Shown one piece after another: positions 36,120 through 44,827 of a DNA stretch of 64,000 bases. The position numbers and the translations under genes are program-made. Each line of letters begins with the position of its first letter. Positions within the stretch are counted from its first letter, which is position 1. A model generated the notes under the pieces. The model was given only the letters and a program-made list of their open reading frames with translations, was not told the origin of the DNA and searched no databases. The stretch spans positions 372,001 to 436,000 of the forward strand of contig NZ_UWFN01000265.1 of assembly GCF_900602065.1 (NCBI RefSeq), in the 5' to 3' direction. This DNA comes from Pseudomonas viridiflava (GTDB lineage Bacteria > Pseudomonadota > Gammaproteobacteria > Pseudomonadales > Pseudomonadaceae).

Positions 36120-38177
36120 ATGTACTACTCAACCGAAGTCAAAGAAGCCGCCAAACGCCTGTTTCTGCGTCGCTGCAAAGCGAAGGAAATTCAGGCGCAG
36201 CTCAACCTGCCCAGCGTTCGGATCGTCTACTACTGGATCCGCCAAGGTTGCTGGGAGGACATGCTGACCGAAGAGGAGCCGCTGACGGCGGTCAGCCGGC
36301 GTATCACCCTGCTCCTGGATAAACCCGGGAGCCTGAGCAAGGCCGATCTGGACGAACTGGCGCAGCTGACCACCATTCGCGAGCGCCTGGCCAAACAGTG
36401 CGCCAAGCCTGCACCCACGCCGGTGAGCGATGAGCCACAGGACGGTGGCCAGCGTTCTGATGAACCGCGACGGGAGCGAAAGGACCGGGGGGATCGAGGC
36501 GATAAGGGCGGGAAAAAGCGGGAGAAGAAGCAAAAAAACGACATCAGCGACCTGACCGAAGTCGACTTCCTGGATAAATTCATATCCAAGATGTACCGCT
36601 ATCAGCAGGAGCTGTTCGCCGCCAAGCAGAACCCGCTGACCTGCAGGATCCGGAACATCCTCAAAAGCCGCCAGGTGGGCCTGACCTACTATTTCGCTGG
36701 CGAAGCTTTCATGGATGCGGTGCTCAGCGGCGATAACCAGGTGTTCCTGTCTGCCAGCCGCTCACAGTCGGAGATCTTCCGCAGCTACATCATCCAGTTC
36801 GCCAAGCAATGGTTCGATATCGAGCTGACGGGCAACCCGATTGTTCTGAGCAACGGTGCAGAGCTGCGCTTTCTCAGCACCAACAGCAGTACCGCCCAGG
36901 GCTACCACGGGCACGTCTACGTCGATGAATACTTCTGGATCCGCGACTTCGACAAGCTCAGCACCGTGGCCAGCGCCATGGGTACCCACAAGAAATGGCG
37001 CAAAACCTACTTCTCGACGCCCAGCGCCGTATCGCACCAGGCGTACCCGTTTTGGTCAGGCGAAGCTTTCCGCAACAGCAAACGCGGGAAGAAAGCCGAC
37101 GGCACCTGGCCTACCGAAGAGGCGTACACCCAGGGCGCGCTGTGTCCGGATGGCCAATGGCGCAAAACCATCACCCTGGACGATGCCATTGCCGGCGGCT
37201 GCGATCTGTTCGACATCGAGCAGCTGCAGCTGGAGTACGACGAGGACAAGTTTCAGCAGCTGTTCTACTGCAAGTTCATCGACAGCACGCAGAGCGCATT
37301 CGGCCTCAAGGATCTGGAGCGCTGCTACTCCGATCTGTCGCTGTGGGAAGACTACAACCCCGATCTGGAGCGGCCATTCGGCAACAGCCCGGTCTGGCTG
37401 GGCTACGACCCGAGTCGTACCCGGGACGACGCCACCTGTGTGGTGGTCGCGCCGCCGCTCGAACCCGGGGCAAAGTTCCGGATCCTGGAAAAGCACAGTT
37501 GGCGTGGCCATTCGTTCACCTACCAGGCCGCCCAGGTCAAAAAGCTCACCGAGCGCTTCAACGTGCAGCACATCGGGATCGATGTCACCGGCGTGGGCTA
37601 TGGGGTGTTCGACCTGGTGCGCGACTTCTACGCCAAAGTCACACCGATCCACTACAGCCTCGATACCAAAAACACCCTGGTGCTCAAGGCTCAGGACACG
37701 ATTCAGGGCAGCCGCATCGAATGGGACGCCGGCTGGACGGACATCGCTCAGGCCTTCCTGACCATCAAGCGGGGCACAACCACCAGCGGCCAGATCACCT
37801 ACAGCGCATCGCGCACCGAAGCCACCGGCCATGCCGATATCGCTTGGGCGGTGATGCACGCCCTGGCAAACGAACCCCTCAACATCAACAAGCGGCGTCG
37901 CAGCCGCTACGTCACGAGCACCCACAGCAGCCATGGCCAACAAACGCAGAAAGCCTCAGGTAGTCCAACGACCGCAGCAACCCATGCGGTCATTCACCTT
38001 CGGGGAACCCGAGCAGGTCCTGTCGGGGAACATCGGCGAGTACGTGGGGGTGTTCCCCAGCGACGACGGCGAAATCTACAAGCCGCCTGTGTCACGCACG
38101 GGGTTGGCCAAGCTGCTGCGCGCCAACGCACACCACGGCGCCATCCCGAAGTTCAAGCGCAACCTGCTGCTGCGTGA
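36120..38177 (+). CDS. Terminase large (ATPase) subunit gpP, with abnormal 3' end
   Basis: ATP-driven DNA packaging motor. The protein begins MYYSTEVKEAAKRLFLRRCK, with an N-terminal helix-turn-helix for DNA. The ATPase part has SRQVGLTYYFAGEA (Walker A-like) and HVYVDEYFWI (Walker B); the nuclease part begins WLGYDPSRTRDDATCVVV. As read, it has 685 aa versus about 590 in P2, and it runs 245 bp into the portal gene in another frame. The last ~80 residues are Arg- and Ala-rich and do not look like terminase. A stop in the -1 frame (TAG, 37961-37963) suggests a late frameshift mutation or misread; otherwise it is a long overlap. Confidence 0.88.
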   Translation: MYYSTEVKEAAKRLFLRRCKAKEIQAQLNLPSVRIVYYWIRQGCWEDMLTEEEPLTAVSRRITLLLDKPGSLSKADLDELAQLTTIRERLAKQCAKPAPTPVSDEPQDGGQRSDEPRRERKDRGDRGDKGGKKREKKQKNDISDLTEVDFLDKFISKMYRYQQELFAAKQNPLTCRIRNILKSRQVGLTYYFAGEAFMDAVLSGDNQVFLSASRSQSEIFRSYIIQFAKQWFDIELTGNPIVLSNGAELRFLSTNSSTAQGYHGHVYVDEYFWIRDFDKLSTVASAMGTHKKWRKTYFSTPSAVSHQAYPFWSGEAFRNSKRGKKADGTWPTEEAYTQGALCPDGQWRKTITLDDAIAGGCDLFDIEQLQLEYDEDKFQQLFYCKFIDSTQSAFGLKDLERCYSDLSLWEDYNPDLERPFGNSPVWLGYDPSRTRDDATCVVVAPPLEPGAKFRILEKHSWRGHSFTYQAAQVKKLTERFNVQHIGIDVTGVGYGVFDLVRDFYAKVTPIHYSLDTKNTLVLKAQDTIQGSRIEWDAGWTDIAQAFLTIKRGTTTSGQITYSASRTEATGHADIAWAVMHALANEPLNINKRRRSRYVTSTHSSHGQQTQKASGSPTTAATHAVIHLRGTRAGPVGEHRRVRGGVPQRRRRNLQAACVTHGVGQAAARQRTPRRHPEVQAQPAAA

Positions 38178-38967
38178 GTTCATCGCCTCGGCAGGCTGCA
38201 GCACACAGACCATGGGCCGCGCTGGCCTTGATTACATGGTGTTCGGGGAGTCGTATTTCTATCGAAACTCCAACGCCTTCGGCCAAGTCCTGGAGCTGCA
38301 GCACCTCCCGGCCATCAACATGCGGGTCAAGGTCGACGGAGGCTTCGTGATGTTGCTGCCGGACAACAAGGAACTGGAGTTCGCCCAGGACGAGATCGAG
38401 CACGTGCTCGACTACGACGTCGAACAGAACATCTACGGCGTCCCGGACTACCTGGGCGGTCTGCAGGCGCTGTTGCTCAACGAAGCCGCGACTCTGTTTC
38501 GCCGGCGCTACTACAGCAACGGTGCGCACGCCGGATACATTTTCTACACCAACGACCCGGACCTGACCGAGGAAGACGAGGACGAGCTGCGCTCCCAGAT
38601 CAGCGCCAGTAAGGGCGTGGGCAACTTCAGATCGATGTTCGTGAACATCCCGAACGGCAAGGAAAACGCTATTCAGATCATCCCCGTGGGTGACTTCCAG
38701 GCGAAGGACGAGCTGGAGAAGGTCAAGAACATCACCCGTAACGACGTGATCGCCGCCTGGCGCATGAACCCCGCGCTGGCAGGAATCATCCCGGAGAACA
38801 GCGGCGGCTTCGGCGATATCGAGAAGATCGATCGGGTGTACACAAGCAACGAGATCCGGCCCATCTGTCAACTTTTCGACCAGGTGAACGATACCTTGCG
38901 AGCAGACAGGCGAATCGCCTGGCGAGAAACGCCATCAGCAGGTGAAAACACTACAGAAGGTGTCTAG
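37933..38967 (+). CDS. Portal protein (gpQ)
   Basis: 344 aa, the same length as P2 gpQ. It starts MANKRRKPQVVQRPQQPM; core features are MGRAGLDYMVFGESYFYRNS, YGVPDYLGGLQALLLNEAA and the loop AWRMNPALAGIIPENSGGF. It forms the dodecameric ring at the capsid vertex through which DNA passes. The start is inside the extended 3' end of the terminase gene. Confidence 0.94.
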   Translation: MANKRRKPQVVQRPQQPMRSFTFGEPEQVLSGNIGEYVGVFPSDDGEIYKPPVSRTGLAKLLRANAHHGAIPKFKRNLLLREFIASAGCSTQTMGRAGLDYMVFGESYFYRNSNAFGQVLELQHLPAINMRVKVDGGFVMLLPDNKELEFAQDEIEHVLDYDVEQNIYGVPDYLGGLQALLLNEAATLFRRRYYSNGAHAGYIFYTNDPDLTEEDEDELRSQISASKGVGNFRSMFVNIPNGKENAIQIIPVGDFQAKDELEKVKNITRNDVIAAWRMNPALAGIIPENSGGFGDIEKIDRVYTSNEIRPICQLFDQVNDTLRADRRIAWRETPSAGENTTEGV

Positions 38968-39035
38968 CTAAGAGAATGCCACTACAGATTGTGGCAAAAT
39001 GCTGGCAATTGGCTGCCCCTGGGGAGGGACACGAG

Positions 39036-39284
39036 ATGCGGGTTACATGTAAGTGCGGACACAAGGGGCGGATTTCGTCGACTGAGAGGTTTTCGGTGGA
39101 CTTCGCAAAACTGTATTGCCAGTGCCTGGACGCGAAATGCGGGCACACCTGGGTGGCAAATCTTTCGTTTTCACATACGCTCAGCCCGTCCGCGCAGGCT
39201 ATGGACCGGCTGCTCTTCGACAGCCTCAAGAACTTGTCACGGACCCAACAGCGGGAGCTGTTCGATCAGTTGGGGGCGGCGTGA
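39036..39284 (+). CDS. Ogr/Delta-like zinc-finger late activator
   Basis: 82 aa from the ATG at 39036. The cysteine pattern VTCKCGHKG ... YCQCLDAKCGHTWV is that of the Ogr/Delta family, which binds zinc and activates P2 late promoters with RNA polymerase. The C-terminal helix (QAMDRLLFDSLKNLSRTQQ) differs from P2 Ogr. Located after the portal gene, the usual place of ogr relatives being at the end of a late unit. Confidence 0.88.
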   Translation: MRVTCKCGHKGRISSTERFSVDFAKLYCQCLDAKCGHTWVANLSFSHTLSPSAQAMDRLLFDSLKNLSRTQQRELFDQLGAA

Positions 39285-39350
39285 TGCTGGGCGGGAACGC
39301 CAGCCGAAATGGCCAGCGTTCAATAACTGATTTGGGCACGATTGTGAGTC

Positions 39351-39527
39351 TTACTCGTCGTCAGCCGACTCGGCTAAGAATCCGGCTATACGCCGGATTT
39401 GTTTTCGACTGCTCTCGGGCATCTGGCGATAGAGCTGCAGCAAGCGTACTTCTAGATCAGTCAATTCTGACCACTCATAACCAACAGTTTCGCGATAACG
39501 ACTTTCATATGTCTTGCGATCCAACAT
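39351..39527 (-). CDS. 58-aa protein resembling the repressor C-terminus
   Basis: Short frame from the ATG at 39527, with GGAGAA 8 bp upstream. The protein begins MLDRKTYESRYRETVGYEWS and has no DNA-binding domain. Its second half, RLLQLYRQMPESSRKQIRRI, then AGFLAES, aligns with the last part of the neighbouring repressor (ELIEQFRQLPADDQKTVRRI, then VKSMAAEA) with about 10 identities in 25. If that part is for dimerisation, the small protein could form mixed dimers with the repressor. It is separated from the repressor by about 90 bp on the same strand. Confidence 0.72.
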   Translation of the reverse strand: MLDRKTYESRYRETVGYEWSELTDLEVRLLQLYRQMPESSRKQIRRIAGFLAESADDE

Positions 39528-39618
39528 GCGTATTTCTCCATTAAGTGCATGACTGAATCGACGTTATCGGGGCAAGTACCGCTTTGCAGAACGCAAAAGG
39601 CTGGATTACATGACACAT

Positions 39619-39972
39619 CTAGATTTGCTGCGAAGTTCCCATCGCCTCGGCGGCCATCGACTTCACAATGCGTCGAACCGTTTTTTGGTCATCTGCGGGC
39701 AATTGCCTAAATTGCTCGATCAATTCTACTTCGGCCTGATCAAGCCCTTCTGCAGGGGGCCGCGAGCGCAGTCCAGTAAGCACGTAGCCCGCGTCTACCT
39801 TGCACTCCGTCAAGGCCGACACATACCTCAGATCCAACGAATTCGCGCCCAGTTCGTAGTTCTTCTGCGTCCCCCGACTGACCCCTAACAGCGTTCCAAA
39901 CTCAGTTTGATTCATGCCAAGGCGCTCACGCTCTTCCCTTAGGCGATCACCAACTCCATCAGCTATGAGCAT
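39619..39972 (-). CDS. XRE-family phage repressor (CI-like)
   Basis: 117 aa from the ATG at 39972 (a GTG at 39984 is possible, but its ribosome site is too close). An N-terminal helix-turn-helix is seen in MNQTEFGTLLGVSRGTQKNY. The C-terminal half (about residues 80-110) is a helical motif for dimerisation. It has no peptidase domain, so SOS induction would have to work by another route. It is divergent from the early genes, with operator-like repeats between them. Confidence 0.85.
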   Translation of the reverse strand: MLIADGVGDRLREERERLGMNQTEFGTLLGVSRGTQKNYELGANSLDLRYVSALTECKVDAGYVLTGLRSRPPAEGLDQAEVELIEQFRQLPADDQKTVRRIVKSMAAEAMGTSQQI

Positions 39973-39984
39973 TTTTTTATTCAC

Positions 39985-40065
39985 ACCCTATTGACCTGAT
40001 CATTTTTTTGACCAAGAATCACCACAGACAAACAGAAACCACCACAAACAAACAGAGTACACATC
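39985..40065 (+). promoter_or_regulatory. Early operator/promoter region with tandem repeats
   Basis: Between the repressor and the first early gene. ACCACAGACAAACAG (40021-40035) and ACCACAAACAAACAG (40041-40055) are tandem repeats with a 20-bp period, two turns of the helix, so a protein could bind both on one face. TTGACC occurs twice (about 39991 and 40006). The repeats are the likely targets of the repressor or the Cox-like protein. Confidence 0.6.
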
Positions 40066-40266
40066 ATGCCCGCCACCGTTACGCCCGAGCAAGCCCGGGC
40101 CGCTCTCGATCACAAGGGGGTCAGCATCGCGGAATTCAGTCGCCAGCACGGACTGAACAAAAATTTAGTCAGCGACCTATTGAACGGTCGGCTCAAAGGT
40201 CGCCGCGGGGAGGCACATCGCGCCGCAGTGTTGCTAGGTATCAAAAACGGCGTGATCGCACAGTAA
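40066..40266 (+). CDS. BcepMu gp16-family DNA-binding protein (Cro/Cox candidate)
   Basis: 66 aa. It starts MPATVTPEQARAALDHKGVS, and IAEFSRQHGLNKNLVSDLLNG is a helix-turn-helix; the following GRRGEAHRAAVLLGIKNG fits the BcepMu gp16 family of phage proteins. First gene of the early operon and divergent from the repressor, so a Cro- or Cox-like switch role is likely. Confidence 0.82.
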   Translation: MPATVTPEQARAALDHKGVSIAEFSRQHGLNKNLVSDLLNGRLKGRRGEAHRAAVLLGIKNGVIAQ

Positions 40267-40295
40267 TGGCACAGGTCAGCAGGGAAAAGCAGAAC

Positions 40296-40775
40296 ATGAA
40301 AAGCCCAGTTCTAAAGACTCGCCGCGAAGTAGTAAGCGCAATTATTTGCAGCTATCCAGGCGGTCGCGAATGCGCTGCCGCTCGCATCGGCCTGGCATTG
40401 AAGAAGTTCGACAACCACGCCTATGAAAACAACAACAGCCGGCCCTTAAGCGACGCTCAGCTTTACCAGCTTGAGCAAGAAGCTGGCACGCAGCATTTCC
40501 CTAACTACGTCGCTTCCATGTATGGCGGTTTGTTCGTCCCGGTCCCGGATCCGGATGAACTGGATAACGTCGAAATGTATGCGCTCTCCGTTCAAGTATC
40601 TGCAAAGCGTGGGTGTGTCGACCAAGAGATTGCCAAGGCCCTTGCGGACGGTGTGATTAACGAGGCCGAGGCAGAGCACATTCTCAACGCACACAACCTG
40701 CACATGGCCGCACGCCACGCCGAAGTGCTGTCAGCCATCGATCTGTACCGCGCCAAATCAGGGACCGCCCAATGA
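40296..40775 (+). CDS. CII/YmfL-like phage regulatory protein
   Basis: 159 aa from the ATG at 40296 (with AGGGAA upstream); an ATG at 40266 overlaps the previous stop but has no ribosome site. The pattern SAIICSYPGGRECAAARIG and RPLSDAQLYQLEQEAGTQHF fits the phage CII/YmfL type, with a helix-turn-helix near residues 10-40. The C-terminal part carries an acidic helix (DGVINEAEAEHILNAHNLH). Likely regulates the early region; exact role unknown. Confidence 0.7.
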   Translation: MKSPVLKTRREVVSAIICSYPGGRECAAARIGLALKKFDNHAYENNNSRPLSDAQLYQLEQEAGTQHFPNYVASMYGGLFVPVPDPDELDNVEMYALSVQVSAKRGCVDQEIAKALADGVINEAEAEHILNAHNLHMAARHAEVLSAIDLYRAKSGTAQ

Positions 40776-41137
40776 ACAATGAGCCTGCAGTACAGGAATA
40801 TCAGGACGTGCTTAAAGCGGCTGCTTTGGCTTTCCTGGAGCGCCACCAGTGCGAGCACCTGGGCAATGACCAGCAGTTGTTTGCCCGTGCTGTTCAACAC
40901 CTCGTCGCTGACTACGACGTTCTGACTCAGATGGCCGAACGAATGGTTCACCTGGCCTGCAGCGACATGAGCGTGATTCGCGATCGGCAACGCCTCGACG
41001 TCCTCAACAGCTCGACAACCCATTCGGTGATTGTCGACCCAACAACCGGCCACGCCTGGGCAATCCCGGTCAGCCTGATCTACGAACGCATCATCAACGC
41101 ACCGGACAACGGGCGTTACCGCTTAGCCAACTCGTAA
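40772..41137 (+). CDS. Unknown phage early protein
   Basis: 121 aa, family not recognised. Mostly helical; starts MNNEPAVQEYQDVLKAAALAF. The last 50 residues contain THSVIVDPTTGHAWAIPVSL, which looks like a small beta unit. It overlaps the previous gene by 4 bp (ATGA), so it belongs to the same operon. Confidence 0.7.
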   Translation: MNNEPAVQEYQDVLKAAALAFLERHQCEHLGNDQQLFARAVQHLVADYDVLTQMAERMVHLACSDMSVIRDRQRLDVLNSSTTHSVIVDPTTGHAWAIPVSLIYERIINAPDNGRYRLANS

Positions 41138-41211
41138 CACCAAACCCAACACATTGCCTGCCCCACACCCCGTGGGTTTGGGTGAGCTGCGCCCGAATTC
41201 GAGGTTTCACG

Positions 41212-41451
41212 ATGGGAAACGCCGTAATTGTTACCACCCAACTGCCGCCGGCAGAGGCTGAAGCCTTGCTGGCAGCCCTGCGTGAACAGTACCGACTGAA
41301 CCTCAACGAGTACTGGTATGCCGACCAATTCCGCCTGGTGGCGGATGGTCTGCGCCATGGCGCAATCATCGCCCACGTCCCGGTAATGGCCGCGCAAAAA
41401 CGCCTTATGGCAGCCCTGTCCCACAGCCTCAACGCAGTGAAGCAATCATGA
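41212..41451 (+). CDS. Unknown small phage early protein
   Basis: 79 aa from the ATG at 41212, with CGAGG upstream. No known family. Begins MGNAVIVTTQLPPAEAEALL; the remainder is a single mixed alpha/beta unit with LNEYWYADQFRLVADGLRHG. The stop overlaps the start of the large replication gene, so it is probably co-translated with it. Confidence 0.7.
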   Translation: MGNAVIVTTQLPPAEAEALLAALREQYRLNLNEYWYADQFRLVADGLRHGAIIAHVPVMAAQKRLMAALSHSLNAVKQS

Positions 41452-44141
41452 GAGACGATCTACGTCACGACGTCCTGCAGCGCATCGAATCCGACTTCGG
41501 CCTCAAACACCGGCCCGGCACCGATTACATGCGCGGCGGCACCTGCCCAAAATGTAATAAAAGGGAGCTGTACACCCGCTTTGAGAAACCTTGGCAGCTC
41601 AACTGTGGACGTCAAGAAAAATGCGGCCACACCGTACATGTCAAAGAAATCTATGCCGACCTTTTCGAAGACTGGAGCAAGCGCGTTCCGGCTACTGAAA
41701 ACGCGCCTTCGGCTACAGCACGGGCGTATCTGGAGTTTTCCCGTGGCTTCGATATTTCACTGATCGGTAACTGGTTTACCCAGGACACATACTACTCAAG
41801 CCAGCACAACGCCGGCAGCGCTACCGTTCGGTTTGCCTTGGAGAAAGGCGGGTATTGGGAGCGGCTGATCGACAAACCCGCACGCTTCGGGAAGATGAAA
41901 GCTCGGTTTATGCCAGGCGAGAGCTATAAGGGCGTCTGGTGGTGTCCGCCGAACGTCGACCTGGCCACCGTTAAAGAGCTATGGATTGTCGAGGGTATCT
42001 TTGATGCGATCGCCCTGGGGCACCATGACATTGCCGCCGTATCTGCCATGTCCTCCAACGCATTCCCGGCTGACTCTCTTAAATCACTGGCAGCAGCACG
42101 CCAGGGCAGTCTGCCGAAGCTGGTATGGGCGCTGGATAACGAACCCGGTGCACACGCTTACACGAAGCGCTGGGTGCGTATGGCTCGCGAGCTGGGCTTT
42201 ACTTGCGAAGCGGCGCAGATCCCCCAGCGCGATAACAGAAAGGTCGACTGGAACGATCTTCACCAGCGTTGGCAGTTCCTGGACGAAGGCGAGAAGCGCG
42301 ATGTTCAGGTCGACAAAGACATAACCACCGCCCGCCACTTCGGTGCTCTTCTGATCGCTGAGAACGCGACCGAAAAAGCCCTGGTCATGTTCGATTGGAA
42401 GCGCCGGAGCGAATTCCACCTGGAGTTCGGCAACCGCCTTTACTGGTTCAGACTCGATCTGGACAAGTACAACAAAGCGATCCAGGAGCTGGAAGAAAGC
42501 GAGCACCACGACGATCAGCAGCTGAACAACAAACAGATGCGGGCAAAGGCCATGCAACAGTGCGGTGCGCTGCAGCGGATCGCCACCTGCAATCCGAAAG
42601 CCCTGTACTACCAGGAAAACAAGCTGACCGACGAGTCTTGGTACTACTTCCGGATCACGTTTGCTCACGATGCTGCGCCGATCAAGAACACCTTCACCAG
42701 CTCGCAGATCTCCTCCTCTGCCGAGTTCAAGAAGCGCCTGCTTGGCATCGCCCCGGGCGGGATGTTCACCGGGACCACACAGCAACTGGACGCGTTTATC
42801 GAAGAGCAGACAGATGCGCTCAAAACCGTCCAGACCATCGACTTCACCGGCTACACCAAAGAGCACGGCGCTTATGTCTATGGCGACGTAGCGGTGCGCG
42901 ACGGGAAAGTGTTCAAGCTCAATGAAGAAGACTTCTTCGACATGGAGCGCCTGAGCATCAAGACGCTTAGTCAGTCGGTGATTCTCAACCTGAACACCGA
43001 TCTCGAGAAATTCGATACCGAGTGGCTGGACATCATCTGGGAATGTTTCGGTCCCAAAGGACTGGTCGCGCTCGCCTTCTGGTTCGGATCCCTGTTCGCG
43101 GAGCAGATCCGCCAGTACCAGAAAAGCTACCCCTTCGCCGAAATCATCGGTGAGCCTGGTGCGGGTAAATCCACCCTGATCGAATTTCTGTGGAAGCTTT
43201 GCGGCCGTATCGATTACGAGGGCTTCGACCCAACCAAAGGCACGCCAGTTGCTCGAGCACGGAACTTCGCCCAAGTCGGCAACCTGCCCGTGGTGCTGAT
43301 CGAGTCAGAGCGGGAAAAGACCGACGGCAGCCAGACCAAGCAGTACGACTGGGACGAACTCAAGACCGCCTACAACGGCCGCAGCGTTCGCTCCACCGGC
43401 GTTAAGAACAACGGCAACGACACACGTGAACCGCCGTTCCGTGGTGTCGTGGTGATCGGTCAGAACCATGCGGTGAATGCGTCCGAACCCATCCTGCAGC
43501 GTCTGGTGCACATCGCCATGACCAAGGATGGTCAGACCCCACAGACCAAGCTGTTGGTGGAGAAGCTGGAGCGTATGCCGGTCGACCGCGTGAGTGGGTT
43601 TCTGGTCAAGGCCACGATGAAAGAAAGCAGCGTGATGCAGACCGTCCGTGAACAGGTACCGATTTACGAACAGCAGCTGCTGGCCCTACCTGAGATTCGC
43701 ACCGTCCGGATTGCCAAGAATCACGCCCAGTTGCACGCGCTTGTCGACGCCTTGGTACACGTCGTACCGCTGACCAAGCAGCAGATCAAAGCCACCCATG
43801 CAGAGATCCAGAGCATGGCCAAAGAGCGCCAGTTGGCGATCAACGCAGACCACCCGATCGTCGTTGAGTTCTGGGAGTTGTACGAGTACCTGAACAGCAC
43901 CGCCGGTGGCCTCAACCATTCCCGAAACGAGGGGCTGATCGCGGTGAACCTGAACGACTTTGCGAAGGAAGCGGCAGAGAAACGCCAGAAGGTGCCCGAC
44001 CTGACCGAGCTGAAACGCCACCTGAAAACCAGCAAGTGCCCCAAATTTATCGAAACCAACCGGAACGTGTGTTCGGCCTGGGACGTCGACGCGGCTAACA
44101 AAGCCAAAACCGTACGGTGCTGGATTTTCCAGGCCGCTTGA
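41448..44141 (+). CDS. Phage replication protein: zinc finger, toprim primase and ATPase domains
   Basis: 897 aa, the largest phage gene. Domains in order: N-terminal zinc finger with Cys33, Cys36, Cys53, Cys59 and His61; a toprim domain (about residues 177-260) with LWIVEGIFDAIALG and WALDNEPGAHAY; a central region without clear motif; and a P-loop ATPase (about residues 560-720) with EIIGEPGAGKSTLIEFLW and the Walker B-like LPVVLIESE. The architecture suggests a fused primase and helicase that starts phage DNA replication, like P4 alpha in concept but not sequence. P2 uses rolling-circle gpA instead, and no gpA is visible here. Confidence 0.85.
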   Translation: MRDDLRHDVLQRIESDFGLKHRPGTDYMRGGTCPKCNKRELYTRFEKPWQLNCGRQEKCGHTVHVKEIYADLFEDWSKRVPATENAPSATARAYLEFSRGFDISLIGNWFTQDTYYSSQHNAGSATVRFALEKGGYWERLIDKPARFGKMKARFMPGESYKGVWWCPPNVDLATVKELWIVEGIFDAIALGHHDIAAVSAMSSNAFPADSLKSLAAARQGSLPKLVWALDNEPGAHAYTKRWVRMARELGFTCEAAQIPQRDNRKVDWNDLHQRWQFLDEGEKRDVQVDKDITTARHFGALLIAENATEKALVMFDWKRRSEFHLEFGNRLYWFRLDLDKYNKAIQELEESEHHDDQQLNNKQMRAKAMQQCGALQRIATCNPKALYYQENKLTDESWYYFRITFAHDAAPIKNTFTSSQISSSAEFKKRLLGIAPGGMFTGTTQQLDAFIEEQTDALKTVQTIDFTGYTKEHGAYVYGDVAVRDGKVFKLNEEDFFDMERLSIKTLSQSVILNLNTDLEKFDTEWLDIIWECFGPKGLVALAFWFGSLFAEQIRQYQKSYPFAEIIGEPGAGKSTLIEFLWKLCGRIDYEGFDPTKGTPVARARNFAQVGNLPVVLIESEREKTDGSQTKQYDWDELKTAYNGRSVRSTGVKNNGNDTREPPFRGVVVIGQNHAVNASEPILQRLVHIAMTKDGQTPQTKLLVEKLERMPVDRVSGFLVKATMKESSVMQTVREQVPIYEQQLLALPEIRTVRIAKNHAQLHALVDALVHVVPLTKQQIKATHAEIQSMAKERQLAINADHPIVVEFWELYEYLNSTAGGLNHSRNEGLIAVNLNDFAKEAAEKRQKVPDLTELKRHLKTSKCPKFIETNRNVCSAWDVDAANKAKTVRCWIFQAA

Positions 44142-44165
44142 TGAACGCACAGAGGAGTACCGGCA

Positions 44166-44480
44166 ATGCAAGTTGAAGTCGTTATCGAATCCCGCACCAC
44201 GGATGCAGCAGACCAGATTCCCTTTCTCATCGCCTGCCTCAAGGAGACCAGCGACGGCATGCCTATCGTCCACGCGGATGCGTATGCGGTTGAGGGGCTG
44301 CTGGGGATTTTGGAGATTCGCGCCGCTCGCGGTGAGCGGGAAATTCTGGTGATGGGCTGCAGCCGTGACCACATTCAAGCGGTTTTGGAATGGCAGTCAG
44401 AGACAGATGGCAACGTCGATCTGAAGGACTTGGTAATTCACCTGGTGCGACCGGTTCCGGCTGAACAGAGCGCCGGTTAA
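44166..44480 (+). CDS. Unknown phage protein
   Basis: 104 aa, with AGGAG at the right distance from the ATG. No family recognised. The sequence MQVEVVIESRTTDAADQIPF and GILEIRAARGEREILVMGCS suggests a small alpha/beta domain. Follows the replication gene by 24 bp. Confidence 0.65.
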   Translation: MQVEVVIESRTTDAADQIPFLIACLKETSDGMPIVHADAYAVEGLLGILEIRAARGEREILVMGCSRDHIQAVLEWQSETDGNVDLKDLVIHLVRPVPAEQSAG

Positions 44481-44548
44481 CCCCGGTAAAGCAAGGGCGT
44501 CGAGGAGTTCGTACCTCCCCGACACCAACCACCACAGAGGGCAACACC

Positions 44549-44827
44549 ATGCAAGCACAGCACCAAAGCAGTGGCGGCACGAAGGCTACCACAACACCCG
44601 AACAAAGCGCGCAAGCCACCCGCCACCTGCTGACGATCCGCATCGTTGGTACAGCGCTTTTCGAGTACCAGGTACGCAAGACCCCCGATGCCCGTGTCCG
44701 GCTCGAGTCGTTGGCCACTTTCGCAATGGCACAAGGCGACCTAACCGAAATCGAGGCACTGGTCGTCGCCAATGTACTTGCCATACCTACTAAATCTATC
44801 CAGCAGCAGGGCCGAAATCATGTCTGA
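44549..44827 (+). CDS. Unknown phage protein
   Basis: 92 aa, with GAGGG upstream. N-terminal 25 residues are polar and probably unfolded; the rest contains RHLLTIRIVGTALFEYQVRK and ESLATFAMAQGDLTEIEALV. No known family. Overlaps the DUF2528 gene by 8 bp. Confidence 0.65.
   Translation: MQAQHQSSGGTKATTTPEQSAQATRHLLTIRIVGTALFEYQVRKTPDARVRLESLATFAMAQGDLTEIEALVVANVLAIPTKSIQQQGRNHV

Noticed and set aside
36856..37963. Other-frame open reading frames in the terminase gene (301 and 322 codons)
   Set aside because: They overlap the motif-bearing terminase frame; one matters only because it contains the -1 stop near the expected gene end.
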